64,000 nucleotides of DNA from Chytriomyces cf. hyalinus JEL632 (GCA_025435555.1 JAIWWG010000027.1:293212-357211); one strand, 5' to 3'; positions 11,005-22,153 are shown, counted from the stretch's first letter. The notes: a model not told the origin generated them from the letters alone. Translations and numbers: made by a program.

Positions 11005-12119
11005 TCAAGACACGCCAGAAAGGGTGCTTTTAGGAATCCTGGGACTGCAACCAAAGAAATCTGTGAAATTGCGGCGAATCTCCTTGTTGAAGCTGATGAC
11101 AATGACTGGATTGATGGCGGCGTTGAGCAGTGTGCAGTAGATGGCAAGGTAGTCGAACGCTGCGGAAAAGTAGCGGGACGTCGCAACCTCGTGTACAATC
11201 ACTTGTCGCCAAAGGTTGGAGGAAAATTCACCAAAGTATAAAATAAAAGTTAGAAAAAATCTTCTCATGCAAAAAAAGGAGGATAGTTACAAATGGTGTA
11301 GGGCAACCATCCGGCAAGAAACGCAAACACAATAACGACACTCTGCACAAGAAGCGCGCGCTGCTCGTCATTGGCATTGTGCAGCACCAACGAAGCCATC
11401 GTCACCGGCGTCACCTCCAGCGACTGCGACGACTTTCCCTCCCGGTTACACGTGATATTTTCACCGCTGATGCACGGGGATGATGTGGTCTTCTGCAACT
11501 CGCGGAGAGACTTGCGGAACTGAAAGTAGATGGTCGTGTACGTGTAACCGATGAATACAATCGGCGGTGTCAGGGTGATGAGGTTGATTGTGACCAACGG
11601 AATGGCTTGCGGGTCTTTGGACGTCCAGTCCGTGATGCAGTATACCCCGCTAGGTTGCAGCACGTACGTGCTTTCTGCCGATCGCAGCATAAACGGTAGT
11701 GTTGATATTAAAACAGAGCCGGACAAGGTCGCAGCCACGTAAAAATACGCAAATCTCTGAGTGAGAATGGCTTCGCGAGAAATGATCATGAATCTGAATA
11801 TTGTCAAACCGAGGCACAGAAACAGCGAAGAGCTTACGCCAAATATTTGTAGTGTGCCGTGGATGGAACAGATTCTAAGTCCCAGAAAATAATCAGCGCG
11901 ATTTAATGAACGATGCATGATGAGCGAGCTGCATCCAATAACGGCATCGGTAGCAGTGACAATGCCGTCACAGAAACAGAGAAAGTATGTCAGGAAAGAG
12001 CTCGGGGTCAGTTTATGAAGCTTCGAGAGGCTGGACAGTAAGATGACCAGATTCAGCAGAGCAGCCACGCCCGCTGTTGCAGTAAACGCGACTGTGAGGG
12101 CGCTTTCAGTAACGTTCAT
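11005..12119 (-). CDS. Class A (rhodopsin-like) G-protein-coupled receptor
   Basis: Seven-helix plasma-membrane receptor of unknown ligand. Two exons (12119-11291 and 11201-11005) give 341 residues. The ATG at 12119 places MNVTESALT (an N-glycosylation sequon) directly before TM1, as class A receptors show; an upstream in-frame ATG adds a basic 46-residue tail and is less likely. TM1 carries LLNLVILLSSL. TM3 starts with CSIHG and ends FRFMII, in the place of DRY. The second loop has VYCITDW, giving the usual Cys pair with TM3. TM6 has FLAGWLPYTI, matching the FxxCWLP region. TM7 has LLNAAINPVIVISFNKEIRR, an NPxxY variant (NPVIV) followed by a helix-8-like stretch. The third loop is long and Ser/Thr-rich. 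Both hallmark motifs are altered, so coupling is uncertain, but the fold is clear. Confidence 0.85.
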
Positions 12120-12531
12120 TTTCTTGGTTTGTCCTTCAGTTGGGGATTTACATGGATCAAGTGTGGGACAGATATGAATTTTCGCGCTGCAGATTGGCCT
12201 GCCTTTCTTGAAAAAAATTAAGATTTGCATCATCCGGATGATAGCATCGGCGTCCAAGAAAGCTTCCCACTTGTTGCTGACTTGGCGTGCTGTTGTTCAA
12301 ATCTGACTTTGCAGCTTGCGCGCCAGAGCCCCAAGTTTAGCATAAGGATGTGTCCCAGCTGCATCCACCATGTCAAAACAAAAATTTATAAAGGCACAGT
12401 AAATAAAGTTAAGCAGTGCCGCTGAATGAGAACAATCGGCATTTCCAGCGCAGTATATTTGCATTGTCATTGTGAAGGAAGAGTCGCACGTGAAGAGTTG
12501 TTAATGTGACTGTAACATGAACTAGTATTTA
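12120..12531. other. GPCR 5' flank / VWA gene 3' flank
   Basis: Spacer of 412 bp between two minus-strand genes. It contains the in-frame N-terminal extension of the GPCR frame (up to 12257) and an AT-rich block near 12376-12410 that could serve as its promoter. No other gene is seen. Confidence 0.45.
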
Positions 12532-14552
12532 CTAAACCCATTCTTCTACTTCCCAACCGTCATCGTCTTTGGCCTCGCCCTTGTTGATGTTCAGATCAAC
12601 AAGTTCCGCGGAAACAGCAACAACCGATGAGTCAACAACCGATGCCACAACAGTCTCAGCAGGGACCGCATCCATTCCTTCTGCAGCAGCAGCAGCAGCA
12701 CCCGCTTTTCCGTTCCCATCGAGAATTTGCAAGGCCAAAAGTCCGAGCAACTCATCAAACTTGCTCAAATCGGGTCGCGACGCATCAAACCGAAATTGTT
12801 TTGCAACAATACCATTCGTTTTGAGAGCAGACACCATGTCTCCTTCCACACCGACCGCCAGGAATGAAATGAAAAACACCTTTGCCTGTGGATTCACCTT
12901 CTCCAGGTAGGATTTGAACATGGGTGCAAACATTTGACCATTGCAGTGCATGTTTTCTTCTTCATCCGTCACAACAATGAAAAGGTCCACTGGGATTTGG
13001 TCGCGCAGGTACGGGAACAGACATGCAGCTGGTGATGTTCCATTGTATGCACGCATTGCTTTTGCCACTGCCAAGACATGGTCGGTTGTCTCTGGCTGCA
13101 CCGGTGGCAAGTTGCAAATGTTGTTGAAGAATGTCAGTTTTGCGTTCAATCGAGCAGTGAACACAGACGCCAGGATCGTTGCGGTGTTGACGGCAACAGA
13201 CATGGATCCAGAGCAGTCCCCAAATACAGCAACCTTGAGATTGTTCTCGGGGAGGGAAATTGAATCAAGCATTCCCGTCGCGAATTCCATCAAATAACGA
13301 ATACTCTTGCTGTTGTACTTTTCGAGAAGCAAGATTCGCTCCTAATATATTTTGAGTAAACGGTTCAGCATTTTGAATGAGGCGCACATGGCAAAAACTG
13401 TTTTACCATCAATTTTGGATAGTTGATCCTGTTTTTTGAGTTCTCAGCAAACTCTCCGTTCTTCAGACGGTCAAACAAAGCGCTCTCCGCAGCAATGGAC
13501 CTGCCAACGAGATCTTCATAGAACCAAATCACATCTTCAACTGGTGCCTTTTGAGTGAGAAGAAGTTGCGATTCTTCAGTCAAACTCAATTTGCTTTCTT
13601 GAACGCGTTGCCGGATCATTGAATAGCATTCAGCAAGGTATGGGAACGTTGTCAACAACCCAGGAAGGGTTTTTGTCGTCATGCTTGTCATTGCATGCAC
13701 TAGTGTTCCCTCTGGCGCCGGTGTACCAAAGCAGAAAGGCAGGAACCAAGGCAAACTAAAGTCCGTTGGGCGCAAGTGACATAAATCTGCAACTTGTTTC
13801 CAATTGTCGGTCGGGTAATTCAGAGCCTGAAATGTCAGCACTTCGTCAGAGATGGTGGAAACGTATTTCGAAACGCGTCTGGAGAATGATGAAGTGAGGT
13901 TGCCCGTGTGCGGCTCTTTCTGGAGATCTTGAAGCTCGCGGATCATGTTTTTTAGTTTTGAGGCCTTGACTTTGTCTTTCATTCGACTGATGCGGGCCTC
14001 CAACTGTCGCATCTGTGAATAGTTATATTTGCATGCATGCATGAGTGTGTGTGTGCTGATGATAGTGCCTATGTAATAAACAGGGTCACCTGTCTGGGTT
14101 TGTCGAGAACTGGAACGAGCTTGAACAGCTCACTGACACCAAAGAATCCTGGCGCCTGAAACATCAAATGGTCGAATTCTTCCGTTTTGCGATTCAGCCA
14201 AAACGCAGCCATGATTCTCGCTTTTGCGGCTGGACTCAGTTCAATTTTCTAGAGAAGGCAAAAGAGGATTAAGGCCCAGAGGGTTGATCCAAAGGCTAAA
14301 GACGGAGCGAACCTTCTCAGCCAGGTTGAGGAGCTCCGCCATGAAGACAGGTGCCGTGAAGGTAGTCAGAACGACACAGTAGTCCGCAACGAACTCCGCC
14401 AGCATGATCGCATCCCTGCAAGTCATGTTCGCGCCAATCTTGATGACAGGCTGTATCACTGCACCGGGCATTTCCTCGTCCTTTGACTTTGTTGTGTGGC
14501 TCCGTTTCTGGATCCGTCCTCCACGACCTCTCTTTCCTTTTCCACCTGCCAT
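12532..14552 (-). CDS. VWA-domain protein with helical N-terminal half (Ro60/TROVE-like layout)
   Basis: Exons run from 14552 (MAGGKGKRGRGGRIQKRSH, a basic RNA- or nucleic-acid-friendly tail) through introns ending at the codons before IELSPAAKARIMAAFWLN, MRQLEARISRMKD and ERILLLEKYNSK. The first part is all-helical. The C-terminal third is a von Willebrand A domain: FGDCSGSM supplies the D-x-S-x-S metal site, NGTSPAACLF the Thr, and VTDEEEN the Asp. This order, helical scaffold then VWA with an intact MIDAS, resembles Ro60, which binds misfolded RNA and Y RNA. I do not see the diagnostic TROVE sequence clearly, so the relation is by architecture. An Ala-rich and acidic tail ends the protein. 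It faces the SCYL1 gene across 320 bp. Confidence 0.75.
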
Positions 14553-14872
14553 CTTATTGAATGCAATTTGTGGCCGACTTTCAAGAAAATGACCATTTTT
14601 ATGCAAACCGAAATACCGGCTCCGCCACAAACTGCTGTGCCCAGTCCAGGCCATGTCATTGGAACAGGAACGAACGCGTGCGAGCTTGACGGGATCTGCT
14701 TCGCCACGTACGGAGCCAGTTATTTTTGCTCATCCAGGGACACCCACTAGAACTGGACCATCCTTACTTAGAGCGCCGGTCCTACCTCCAGAGCTCTGGC
14801 GAGAGGGACTGACGTCTGCGTTGGTTGCAAGACGGATTGCATGTGGGCACACATTTGCGTCGTAAAATAAAA
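14553..14872. promoter_or_regulatory. Divergent intergenic region, VWA gene / SCYL1-like gene
   Basis: 320 bp between two divergent start codons. No repeat or recognisable factor site stands out; aaaataaaaatg directly precedes the SCYL1-like ATG. Confidence 0.4.
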
Positions 14873-17800
14873 ATGTTTGGACTGTTCTCATCATCAGCCC
14901 CGGCGCATCCTTTCACTCTGGGCGAGACCGTTTGCGAGAATGGGGGTTGGACTCAGCACCGCGCAACCAAGCAACAGACAGAAGTATCCGTGTTTGTGTT
15001 TGATGGGTCCAAGAACAAGGATCGCATGCCTCTTGCCCGGAACGCCCTTAAGCGTCTCAAAACCCTCCGTCATCCTGATATGCTCGGATTCGTGGATGGT
15101 GCCGAGGTCAGTCAGACGACACGCATCTGCATTTGAATTCATTCAACTGACTTTCTCGTGATGAAGAATGACAACCAGGTTATCATTGGCACGGAACCCG
15201 TCACACCGCTCTCGATCGCACTCTCGCGCGACCCATCTCTTGCTGAAGATCAAAACTTTATTGCGCTAGGTCTTTACAAAATAGCAGTTAAGCTCTCTGT
15301 TTGCTGCTGGGAGATGCATCCCTTGTTCACTTCCTTTTTTGAATAGAGTGCTGTCAAATTTCTGAACGCAGACGTTTCGCTCACGCATGGCAATATTCGA
15401 ATCTCATCAATCTACATCACAAAGAGCGGCGAGTGGAAATTGGGCGGGCTCGATATCCTCAGCAACTTGAAAGACCCGCAACCATTATTGATTGACTGGG
15501 GCAGCAGAATGCCGGATTCATACAAATACGCCCCTCCAGAACTCGGAAATGGCGTATGGAGTGCAGCAGCGACGTGAGCAGCCTTCATTATTTGTCTCTC
15601 GTCGACGAACTGACATTGACAAAAATGTGAAATCTTGCCCCAGAAACCCTATCGCGGCAATTGATTCGTGGGCGTTTGGATGCTTGATCTATGAACTCTT
15701 CAACAACACCGCTCTTACTTCTCGAGAGGCTCTAACAAATTTGTCGAAAATTCCCAAACCTCTCGTCATGGCATACAAGCATTTGCTCAATTCGAATCCG
15801 AAAGCGCGGGCAGACGTTGCCACAGTGTTTGAAAAATGCAAAAGTCCAAACGGCTATTTTTCAAACGAATTTATTCAAGTGTGTCTTGCCTTGGAACAGT
15901 TTTCGATCAAGGAAGCGTATGAGAAGGATCAGTTTTTGAAGTGAGTCTTGCGCAAGCACCGAACACCCTTTGACTTCTAACGCTGACTGATGGGAAATTA
16001 ACAGCAAAATTAATGCGTCGTTGGACACTTTTCCTGCCGATTTTTGCAAGCATAAAATTCTGGTATGCTGGCTTTTCAGTTAGTTTGAACAAAATTAATT
16101 CCGCGTTGGTCAGCCCGAATTGATCAAGGCGCTTGAATTCGGGGGTGCAGGCGCAAAGGCCCTCGCTCCCATCCTCAAAATCGGCAACAAACTGGACAAC
16201 GCCGAATTTGAGTCACTCTTGGTCCCGATTCTCGTGAAAATGTTTGCGCTCCCTGATCGAGCGATTCGTGTCAGCTTATGTGAAAACTTTGGAGGCTTCA
16301 TTGAACGTCTGAATCCCAAGATTCTGAATGACAAGATATTTACCAACTTGGTGTGTACTTGCTCCATTCTTGAACTCTGCTTTGCAATGCAATTCTCAAA
16401 CTGTTTTCTGCTTCGTAGTCAACTGGATTCAATGATACCAACGCCGTAGTCAGGGAGTGCACTCTCCGATCAGTTCTTGTCATTGCACCCAAGGTATTTC
16501 AGACAAACACAATATATCCTGGATACCCGTTCTCTAAACCCTTCTTTTTCTGAATGCCAGTTAAATGATCGTCTGATCAATAATGATTTACTGCGGTTTC
16601 TTGCCAAGCTCCAAGGCGACGAAGAACCAGGAATTCGAGCCGTTCGTACAAACTCCAACAAATTCCAGCACCAAAATTCTGACCGATTTTCACCGACACA
16701 GAATACCACCATTTGTCTTGGAAAACTGGCGGCGCATTTAAATGATGCCACTCGGAAAAAAGTTCTTATAGCAGCATTTGCACGTAGCTTGCATGACCCA
16801 TTCCCACCTGCACGCAACGCCGGGCTCCTTGCATTTCAGGCCACTCATGAATACTACACGCCGCAAGAAATTGCTCAAAAAGTGATCCCATCCATTTCGC
16901 AACTTTTACTGGACCCTGAAAGGTGAGAATGGACGCGATAATGCAGCGTGCGCGGTTAAACTGATTCCTCATTCATGTTTCGCCCAACAACCAAGGTTTA
17001 TTCGCACTCAAGCATTCAAGAACATGGATTTATTTTTAAAAAAACTAGAAAAGCATTCATCATCCATGGTTTGTTTTATAGGCTCTTGCTACGCTATCAG
17101 TTTTTTTGCTGACGGTTATTTTTTTTTTTTCACGTAGCCCGAACATGATGAAAAGTCAGCCAGCACTGTGTCACCGACAGGTACTACCGCATCGGGAGGC
17201 ACAACAGCCGCTGCCGGTGCGCAACCTGATGGATGGGCCAACTGGGCGGTAGGTGCCATTTCCAGCACAATTGCAACGGCCGCTTCTGTAGCCGCATCGT
17301 CCGCCGCCGCAGCTGCAGTAGCAGCAACGGCTCCTGCCGGAAGGACCAGTATCTCCAGTGAAGGCGGTGGGTCCAATGCAGGTGGTGCTGGAAGACTTGG
17401 AAGTTCCAATTCTGCAGCAGCGCCAACTTCCAACGGTAGCGCTGCAAATGGAGGAGGATTTGCTGGTAGCACAACGACGAGCGCGCAAGGTTTTGGAAGT
17501 AATGGAAGCGCGGCACCGGCAAGGCCTAATGGAGTCGCAACATCTGGTATGAGCCTGAAGCCGAAAGCAGTCGCATTGCCGCAAGTGAGTGACTGGGATG
17601 ATGGTTGGGATGAAAAGGTGCGTGGCTCATTTATCTCTCTTTCTTTGCTTTTCTCATGCTTTTTGTCTTGATCTTTGCAGCCCAAGAAATCCACTTCGTC
17701 CGTTGCGTCTCCGCAATCTACAAAGAATGGCTGGGGCGATGATGAATGGGACGCGCAACCTGCGAAACCGGCTGGGCTTGGATTTGGTCAAATGCCGTCA

Positions 17801-18019
17801 GCAACAGCAACAGCAGCAGCATCTCGTGCCTCACCAGTATCTTCTTTTGGAGGAGGGGCGAGTGCATCTGTTTCTTCTTTGGGGGTCTCAAACTTATCTA
17901 TTGGAAGCGAACTGAGCACCGGGGATCGGGAAGCTGAAAAGCAGCGGAAGCGTGAGCAGCTGGCTCTGCTGAGAGAACAAAAGAAGGCGGCAATCGCAGC
18001 AAAGAAGATGAATCAGTGA
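14873..18019 (+). CDS. SCYL1 / Cex1-like pseudokinase with HEAT repeats
   Basis: Cytoplasmic scaffold of the SCY1 family, linked to COPI traffic and tRNA export in other organisms. It starts MFGLFSSSAPAHPFTLGE, the usual family opening. The kinase-like lobe runs to about residue 290, but catalytic residues are lost: LTHGNIRISSIYI replaces the HRD loop and LGGLDIL the DFG motif. LRHPDMLGFVDG and AIDSWAFGCLIYELF are conserved. HEAT repeats follow (ILPELIKALEFGGAGAKAL, then FALPDRAIRVSLCENFGGFI). The tail is low-complexity Ala/Ser/Gly with DWDDGWDE and WGDDEWD motifs, and ends in a Lys/Arg coiled segment (KKAAIAAKKMNQ). At least nine exons; exact joins in 15.3-16.9 kb are approximate. Confidence 0.9.
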
Positions 18020-19249
18020 AGCGTGAAAAAGAGATGGACGCTTTGGTCAGCATTTAGCAAAATAAATATTCGTTGACATTCAGAGGCTTTTGTTCATCAG
18101 CGGAAAACGTGTTCGGCGGTCCATGATATAAATAAAGCCGACGACCATGTCGTGGATAAGTAATCGCGATTAAACCATGTTGTGCACTTGGACCAGTGCA
18201 ACTCTGGTAATAATAAACTGACAGTATGTATGACCGAAACTCCCGATCGGAGACGACAAGAACTGCAGAAAGTTGATAAGGGACTCGTGTAAACAATGCC
18301 TTGTCGATTCGATATCTCATTGTCAACAATGGGGTCTTGACAAAAAAGAAACTATGAACAGGACGTCCATCTGTTCAATGACACCACCCGCAGACACCCG
18401 ATCGCAAGGGTGCGCCGACAATGGCGCTGCAATAGTGCTGTAGTTGCACATAACATCAGTTGTTCTGTTCTGGACCCCTGACCAACGGTTTTCTCTGGAA
18501 CCGAACTCACTGATCAGACAACAAGCACCCTGAGCATTGCTTGAAACTGAGCATCTTTCCGTCAGATTTCATACCTCGACTGTCTGTCAATGATTCGAAT
18601 TACGAAGCTTTCAACGCGGCGGTTATTCGAATAATGTGCGCGTACTATTTCAACAATGACTTGTTTGGCCAGTTGAATAATTGTACCTCTCTGCAAATCA
18701 GCTCAGCAGCACGTTAGAATGCCTAGTGCTTGGATTCGGAGGGAAGGATGCAATGTATTCAGGCCCTTGAATCAGTTTTCTTTCGTTATGGCATGATTGG
18801 GCAAGTCTGGCAGAAATTGATTCTTGGGTGTGGCTTCGAGCAGCAATACACCAAATTTGACAACCAAACTCGCACCTGCTTATCGCATCATTTGATCTGT
18901 TCTTCGAAACCTTCAGTGTGATGGATTCTGCATCCATGTTCAACTGTCGTTGATGCTTTGATTTAGCGGAGGGCAAACTGTGGAAGAGCATGTGTCAGTT
19001 GCGGCAATGATTCAACAACAGATATGCATCAACGAGCTTACTGCATGAATCTCCGTGTATGTTTGCGCTTGCTGGTGTTGATAAGACGCGTGAATAGGTT
19101 GGTTGAGGAGTTTCGGTCAATACCCAACTCTTTCGATAACTCGGCAGTCTCACCATATGGAGTCAAACGGAGTCTGTTTGACACTGGATTGTTTCGAAGG
19201 TGCGTGCAAGATTTATTTTGAATAGGGCAGAGCGCCTGACTTTTGTTAG
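18020..19249 (+). other. Possible upstream exons of a membrane protein; otherwise unassigned
   Basis: Starts with the 3' flank of the SCYL1-like gene. A plus-strand stretch at about 18540-18710 reads LSIFPSDFIPRLSVNDS followed by CAYYFNNDLFG and LNNCTSLQISS, with two N-glycosylation sequons. A Cys-rich stretch follows near 18965-19060 (NCGRACVSCGNDS). These would suit the ectodomain of the membrane protein whose TM exon starts at 19250. I could not join them in a continuous frame, so they stay candidates. Confidence 0.3.
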
Positions 19250-19402
19250 GATTGCGCGAGGGGTGCGGACAATGGAGAGAAGATAGGGACCACGACGCTG
19301 GTATGGGATGCGTTGGCGACAGTGCTGCTGGCACTAGTGTTGCTGTTTGTTCTGAGTGTATACTTGCCCAAAAACAAGTGAGTACACATCAAAACAACCC
19401 CC

Positions 19403-19433
<31 letters not shown>

Positions 19434-19842
19434 ACACACTGTCTCTTCTAACCGAAGATACCGCAGTGCTTCTACACAGACACAACCTCTCTCTGACATG
19501 CCCTCTCCTCACCCACTTACCCAAGCAAGTCATCTCCTCGCGCCCCCACTGCACCATCGCCACCAAGGCACGCTCGTACGCGTGGCGCCCATCTCAGTTG
19601 TTGAGAGCAAGACCATTTGCTGCACACACAAGAGCAAAGGAAATTGCCAAACCCCCCCACACAAGAGCAAAGGGCACTGCACACCCACAGACAAGAGCAA
19701 AGGGAACTGCCAAACCCCCCACACAAGAGCAAAGGGCACTGCACACCCACAGACAAGAGCAAAGGGAACTGCCAAACCCCCCACACAAGAGCAAAGGGCA
19801 CTGCACACCCACACACAAGGGAAAACATGGTTTCATCACTGA
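19250..19842 (+). CDS. Candidate single-pass membrane protein, TM exon and cytoplasmic tail (5' exons unresolved)
   Basis: Exon 19250-19377 has a TTGTTAG acceptor and a perfect GTGAGT donor. It encodes DCARGADNGEKIGTTTL and then a hydrophobic helix (LATVLLALVLLFVLSVYL) ending in basic residues, the pattern of a type I transmembrane segment. The next intron (19378-19466) holds the poly-C/(CA) tract and ends with a TCTAAC branch-like site and CCGCAG. The joined frame continues NASTQTQPLSDMPSPHP, then VRVAPISVVESK, and stays open through the minisatellite to a stop at 19842. Whether the minisatellite is translated is doubtful. I do not recognise the protein. Confidence 0.4.
19398..19440. repeat. 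Poly-C run (22 C) followed by (CA)n microsatellite
   Basis: About 22 consecutive C (19398-19419) run straight into about ten AC dinucleotides. The tract lies inside the intron between the candidate TM exon and its tail exon. Confidence 0.9.
19629..19820. repeat. Compound minisatellite, about 62-bp period made of two 30-33-bp half units
   Basis: The word agagcaaag recurs at 19631, 19664, 19694, 19726, 19756 and 19788. Half units alternate: one continues gaactgccaaaccccccac, the other gcactgcacacccaca(g/c). Spacings alternate about 32 and 30 bp. The period is not a multiple of three, so successive copies are read in different frames. Confidence 0.9.
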
Positions 19843-20932
19843 GGCCGGGGCCATGCTGACGACGCGTCTGGTGGTGATGACATGGTGTCGCGCAGGAGAT
19901 GGACAGGCAGAGGGCAGGTATCTCAGGTGGGGAAAGCTGCTCAGGCAGCCAACTGAGTGGCTTTCCTCATCGCATTTCGATGCTCTCTCCTGTTATTGCA
20001 CCGTTTTGTTTCTCTCAGGCAAAGTCCCCATTTCGAATAACTTCACCGTCGAAATCCCTGCTGCGCTTGGTCAACCCCCTCTCCCACTGGCATTTCGAAT
20101 AACTTCACCGTCAATACGGATCAAGATGGACTCTGGATGCTGGATACCTGAGGTGATCAATTTTTTGGTGGGATATGATTCAGGGCCTCCTCGCGGCTCC
20201 CACTGGAAACGAGAGCAATCTCGGCTGACACTGAATCGCTTTTATTTCTGTTCTTTCTTGTGGAGTTTTGTGAAATAAAACTTGCGGATTTCGATATCTC
20301 ATTTCATTGACCGCGGTGACTTATTGACGCCACTGTCGAGGTACTCGTCGTAGGATCCGCCCTTGGAATAACGGAGAAGGCATCGTTTACTCATATAGTT
20401 CTTGTTGTTCGCACTTCTTTTCATAAACATTTATTAATACATGGAACGATAAACCAAGCATGCCTGCCATAGCCTGTTCAACCGCTGCCCAGACCTCTAT
20501 GTTCCCACACGATCAAGGTTTTTCTGTGCGATCGCCGAAACCACAACGAACATCCGACACACAAGTCACTGACGCGTTTTAAGCGAGTTTTGCATTCGAA
20601 TTTAAATACAACAACAAATGACGAAGCTGCCGGAGCTGCAAATGGCATTGGTAACGCTTTTGTTTTTGCTGTATGTACTATCTTTCTTTGATTCACTACA
20701 ATGATCTTCTCAAGTTAAAGTGCGCGATCTGTTGATATTTTCCCACGGCCTGTCGGGAATCTGATATGACATCCCGTTATTACGTTTTGCTCTCTATAAT
20801 CCCAATATATTTATTAAATATCGTTTGGATGCAGACCCGGCCACACGTTTACAGATTTCCAACAACATGATCGGCAGTGTGGTCATTCACCCGATTTCAT
20901 CAATAAATAAGCATCGTGCTTCTTGCCTGGGC
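19843..20932. other. Accessory-like intergenic stretch without a supported gene
   Basis: Contains the 22-bp direct repeats and an AT-rich 3' part. A possible plus-strand exon near 20585-20670 (NDEAAGAANGIGNAFVFA, followed by a GTATGT donor) has no partner I can find. The word gatatctcatt is shared with 18311, perhaps another remnant repeat. Confidence 0.4.
20029..20112. repeat. Pair of 22-bp direct repeats
   Basis: The word catttcgaataacttcaccg occurs at about 20029 and again at about 20091, with a CT/GC-rich 40-bp spacer. A partial copy (gcatttcgatg) lies near 19972. Confidence 0.75.
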
Positions 20933-22115
20933 TCAAAAACAACGATTAGACATGTGCGCAAAACTCCAGCACAAAACACACAAACCTTGGAACAGCAACA
21001 GCCAAGCTTGAATCCAGCTAACTTGACTCCAAAAAGCCTGATTAAATAGCACCATTGTGCATTCCTCTGCGCCTGCGTTGCAAGCGGCACTCGCCTGCTT
21101 GTCGCGAAAAGCCTTTGCCCACCGCTTCGTTCTGCTCAATTCCTGCTCCAAGTTGTGCGCGTGCAAGCACGCGTCAGTGCCATGCGCTGCAACCTGTTCC
21201 TGAAACTCTGCCCATCGGAACGCGACAATCAGGGTCTGCGATGCAACTGCGGCACACATTTCATTGAAGCACGTGGGCGACAAGCTGGAGAGTTGACGCA
21301 ATTCAAGTTCGAGTTGCTTGATTGACAACTGAGGGGTGGCCGCCCCAAGTACACGCAGGTTTTTGAAGTGGTGGGACCATTCTTGGATGGTATTAAAGAA
21401 TTTCAAGCCACCTGATTCAACGTCGGTGAAGGAAAGCTTTGCAAAAAGGATAGCGTATGCGCTGTTTTCAGTCAGTCGCAATCAATTCTGGCAAGTAATA
21501 TTGTAAAATGTACCATTTTATGAGAACCCAGGGGATATAACTTGAAGAAGGAGACGTGGTTGCTGACGACTGAGACTGATTGATGAAGGTGAGAGATTTG
21601 GTGCATGAATCGACAGTATTTCCTTCGTCGCTTGTTTGGGCAAATTGATACGCGTTGAACAGTAAAACATCCGCTTGTAAAAAGCTGTTGGCCTCGGTTT
21701 TCGAGTCTGCTGAGTCTGACGAGAATGGGGTATCCAGAGGCACACTTGGTACTGTTTGAAGGGTTGGGGCCATGACGGCAATGCGAAATCTTCCGCATTT
21801 TACTATTCGAACAGGCGGAACATTCGAAAGCGCTGATGAGTTGGAGTTGAAGTTTCGAAGGGCGGTCATCCTGAGCGCTGTTTCTTTATCGCAAACTGAA
21901 GCTGAAGACGACTCAAGCAAGGACTCACTCTGACTCAGCATCTCGCTGTCAGAGCAGGTCAAGGCTCGCAGAGCTGCGATCGAAGCGTTGCGCGCAACAT
22001 CTGCGTCGGCACCGTTGCGTGCACGCGTCGCTGCGCAGAAAAGGGCTCCTGCGCCGCCGTGGCACCCGCTGCGACTCAGCTGGACACCAGCGTTGTTGCA
22101 TGCGCGTACGTCCAT
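20933..22115 (-). CDS. Unrecognised protein, two exons
   Basis: Not recognised. The frame from 22115 (MDVRACNNAGVQLSRSG) is open for about 200 residues, Ser-rich, with VRIVKCGRFRIAVMAPTLQ in the middle. A 51-bp intron (GTACAT...AAACAG) joins it to AYAILFAKLSFTDVESGG, then NTIQEWSHHFKNLRVLG and a helical, Cys-containing C-terminal part (RWAEFQEQVAAHGTDACLH, LEQELSRTKRWAKAF). The frame stops at 20933, but the last 40 residues are hydrophobic and may instead be a 3' intron beginning after ECTM. The start lies 38 bp from the divergent nucleotidyltransferase. A strong acceptor-like TTATTTTACAG just before the ATG could mean a further 5' exon overlapping that neighbour. Confidence 0.5.
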
Positions 22116-22153
22116 ATTCTGTCTGTAAAATAAATAAAATATTTACAGGAAAG
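22116..22153. promoter_or_regulatory. 38-bp divergent intergenic region
   Basis: Only 38 bp, almost all A/T (taaaataaataaaatattt), separates the start of the orphan minus-strand gene from the nucleotidyltransferase ATG. On the minus strand it also reads as a polypyrimidine tract plus acceptor, so its role as promoter or intron end is undecided. Confidence 0.45.

Noticed and set aside
19398-19440. Possible telomere-like or CRISPR-like tract
   Set aside because: Poly-C plus (CA)n has no telomere unit, no spacers, and lies within an intron.
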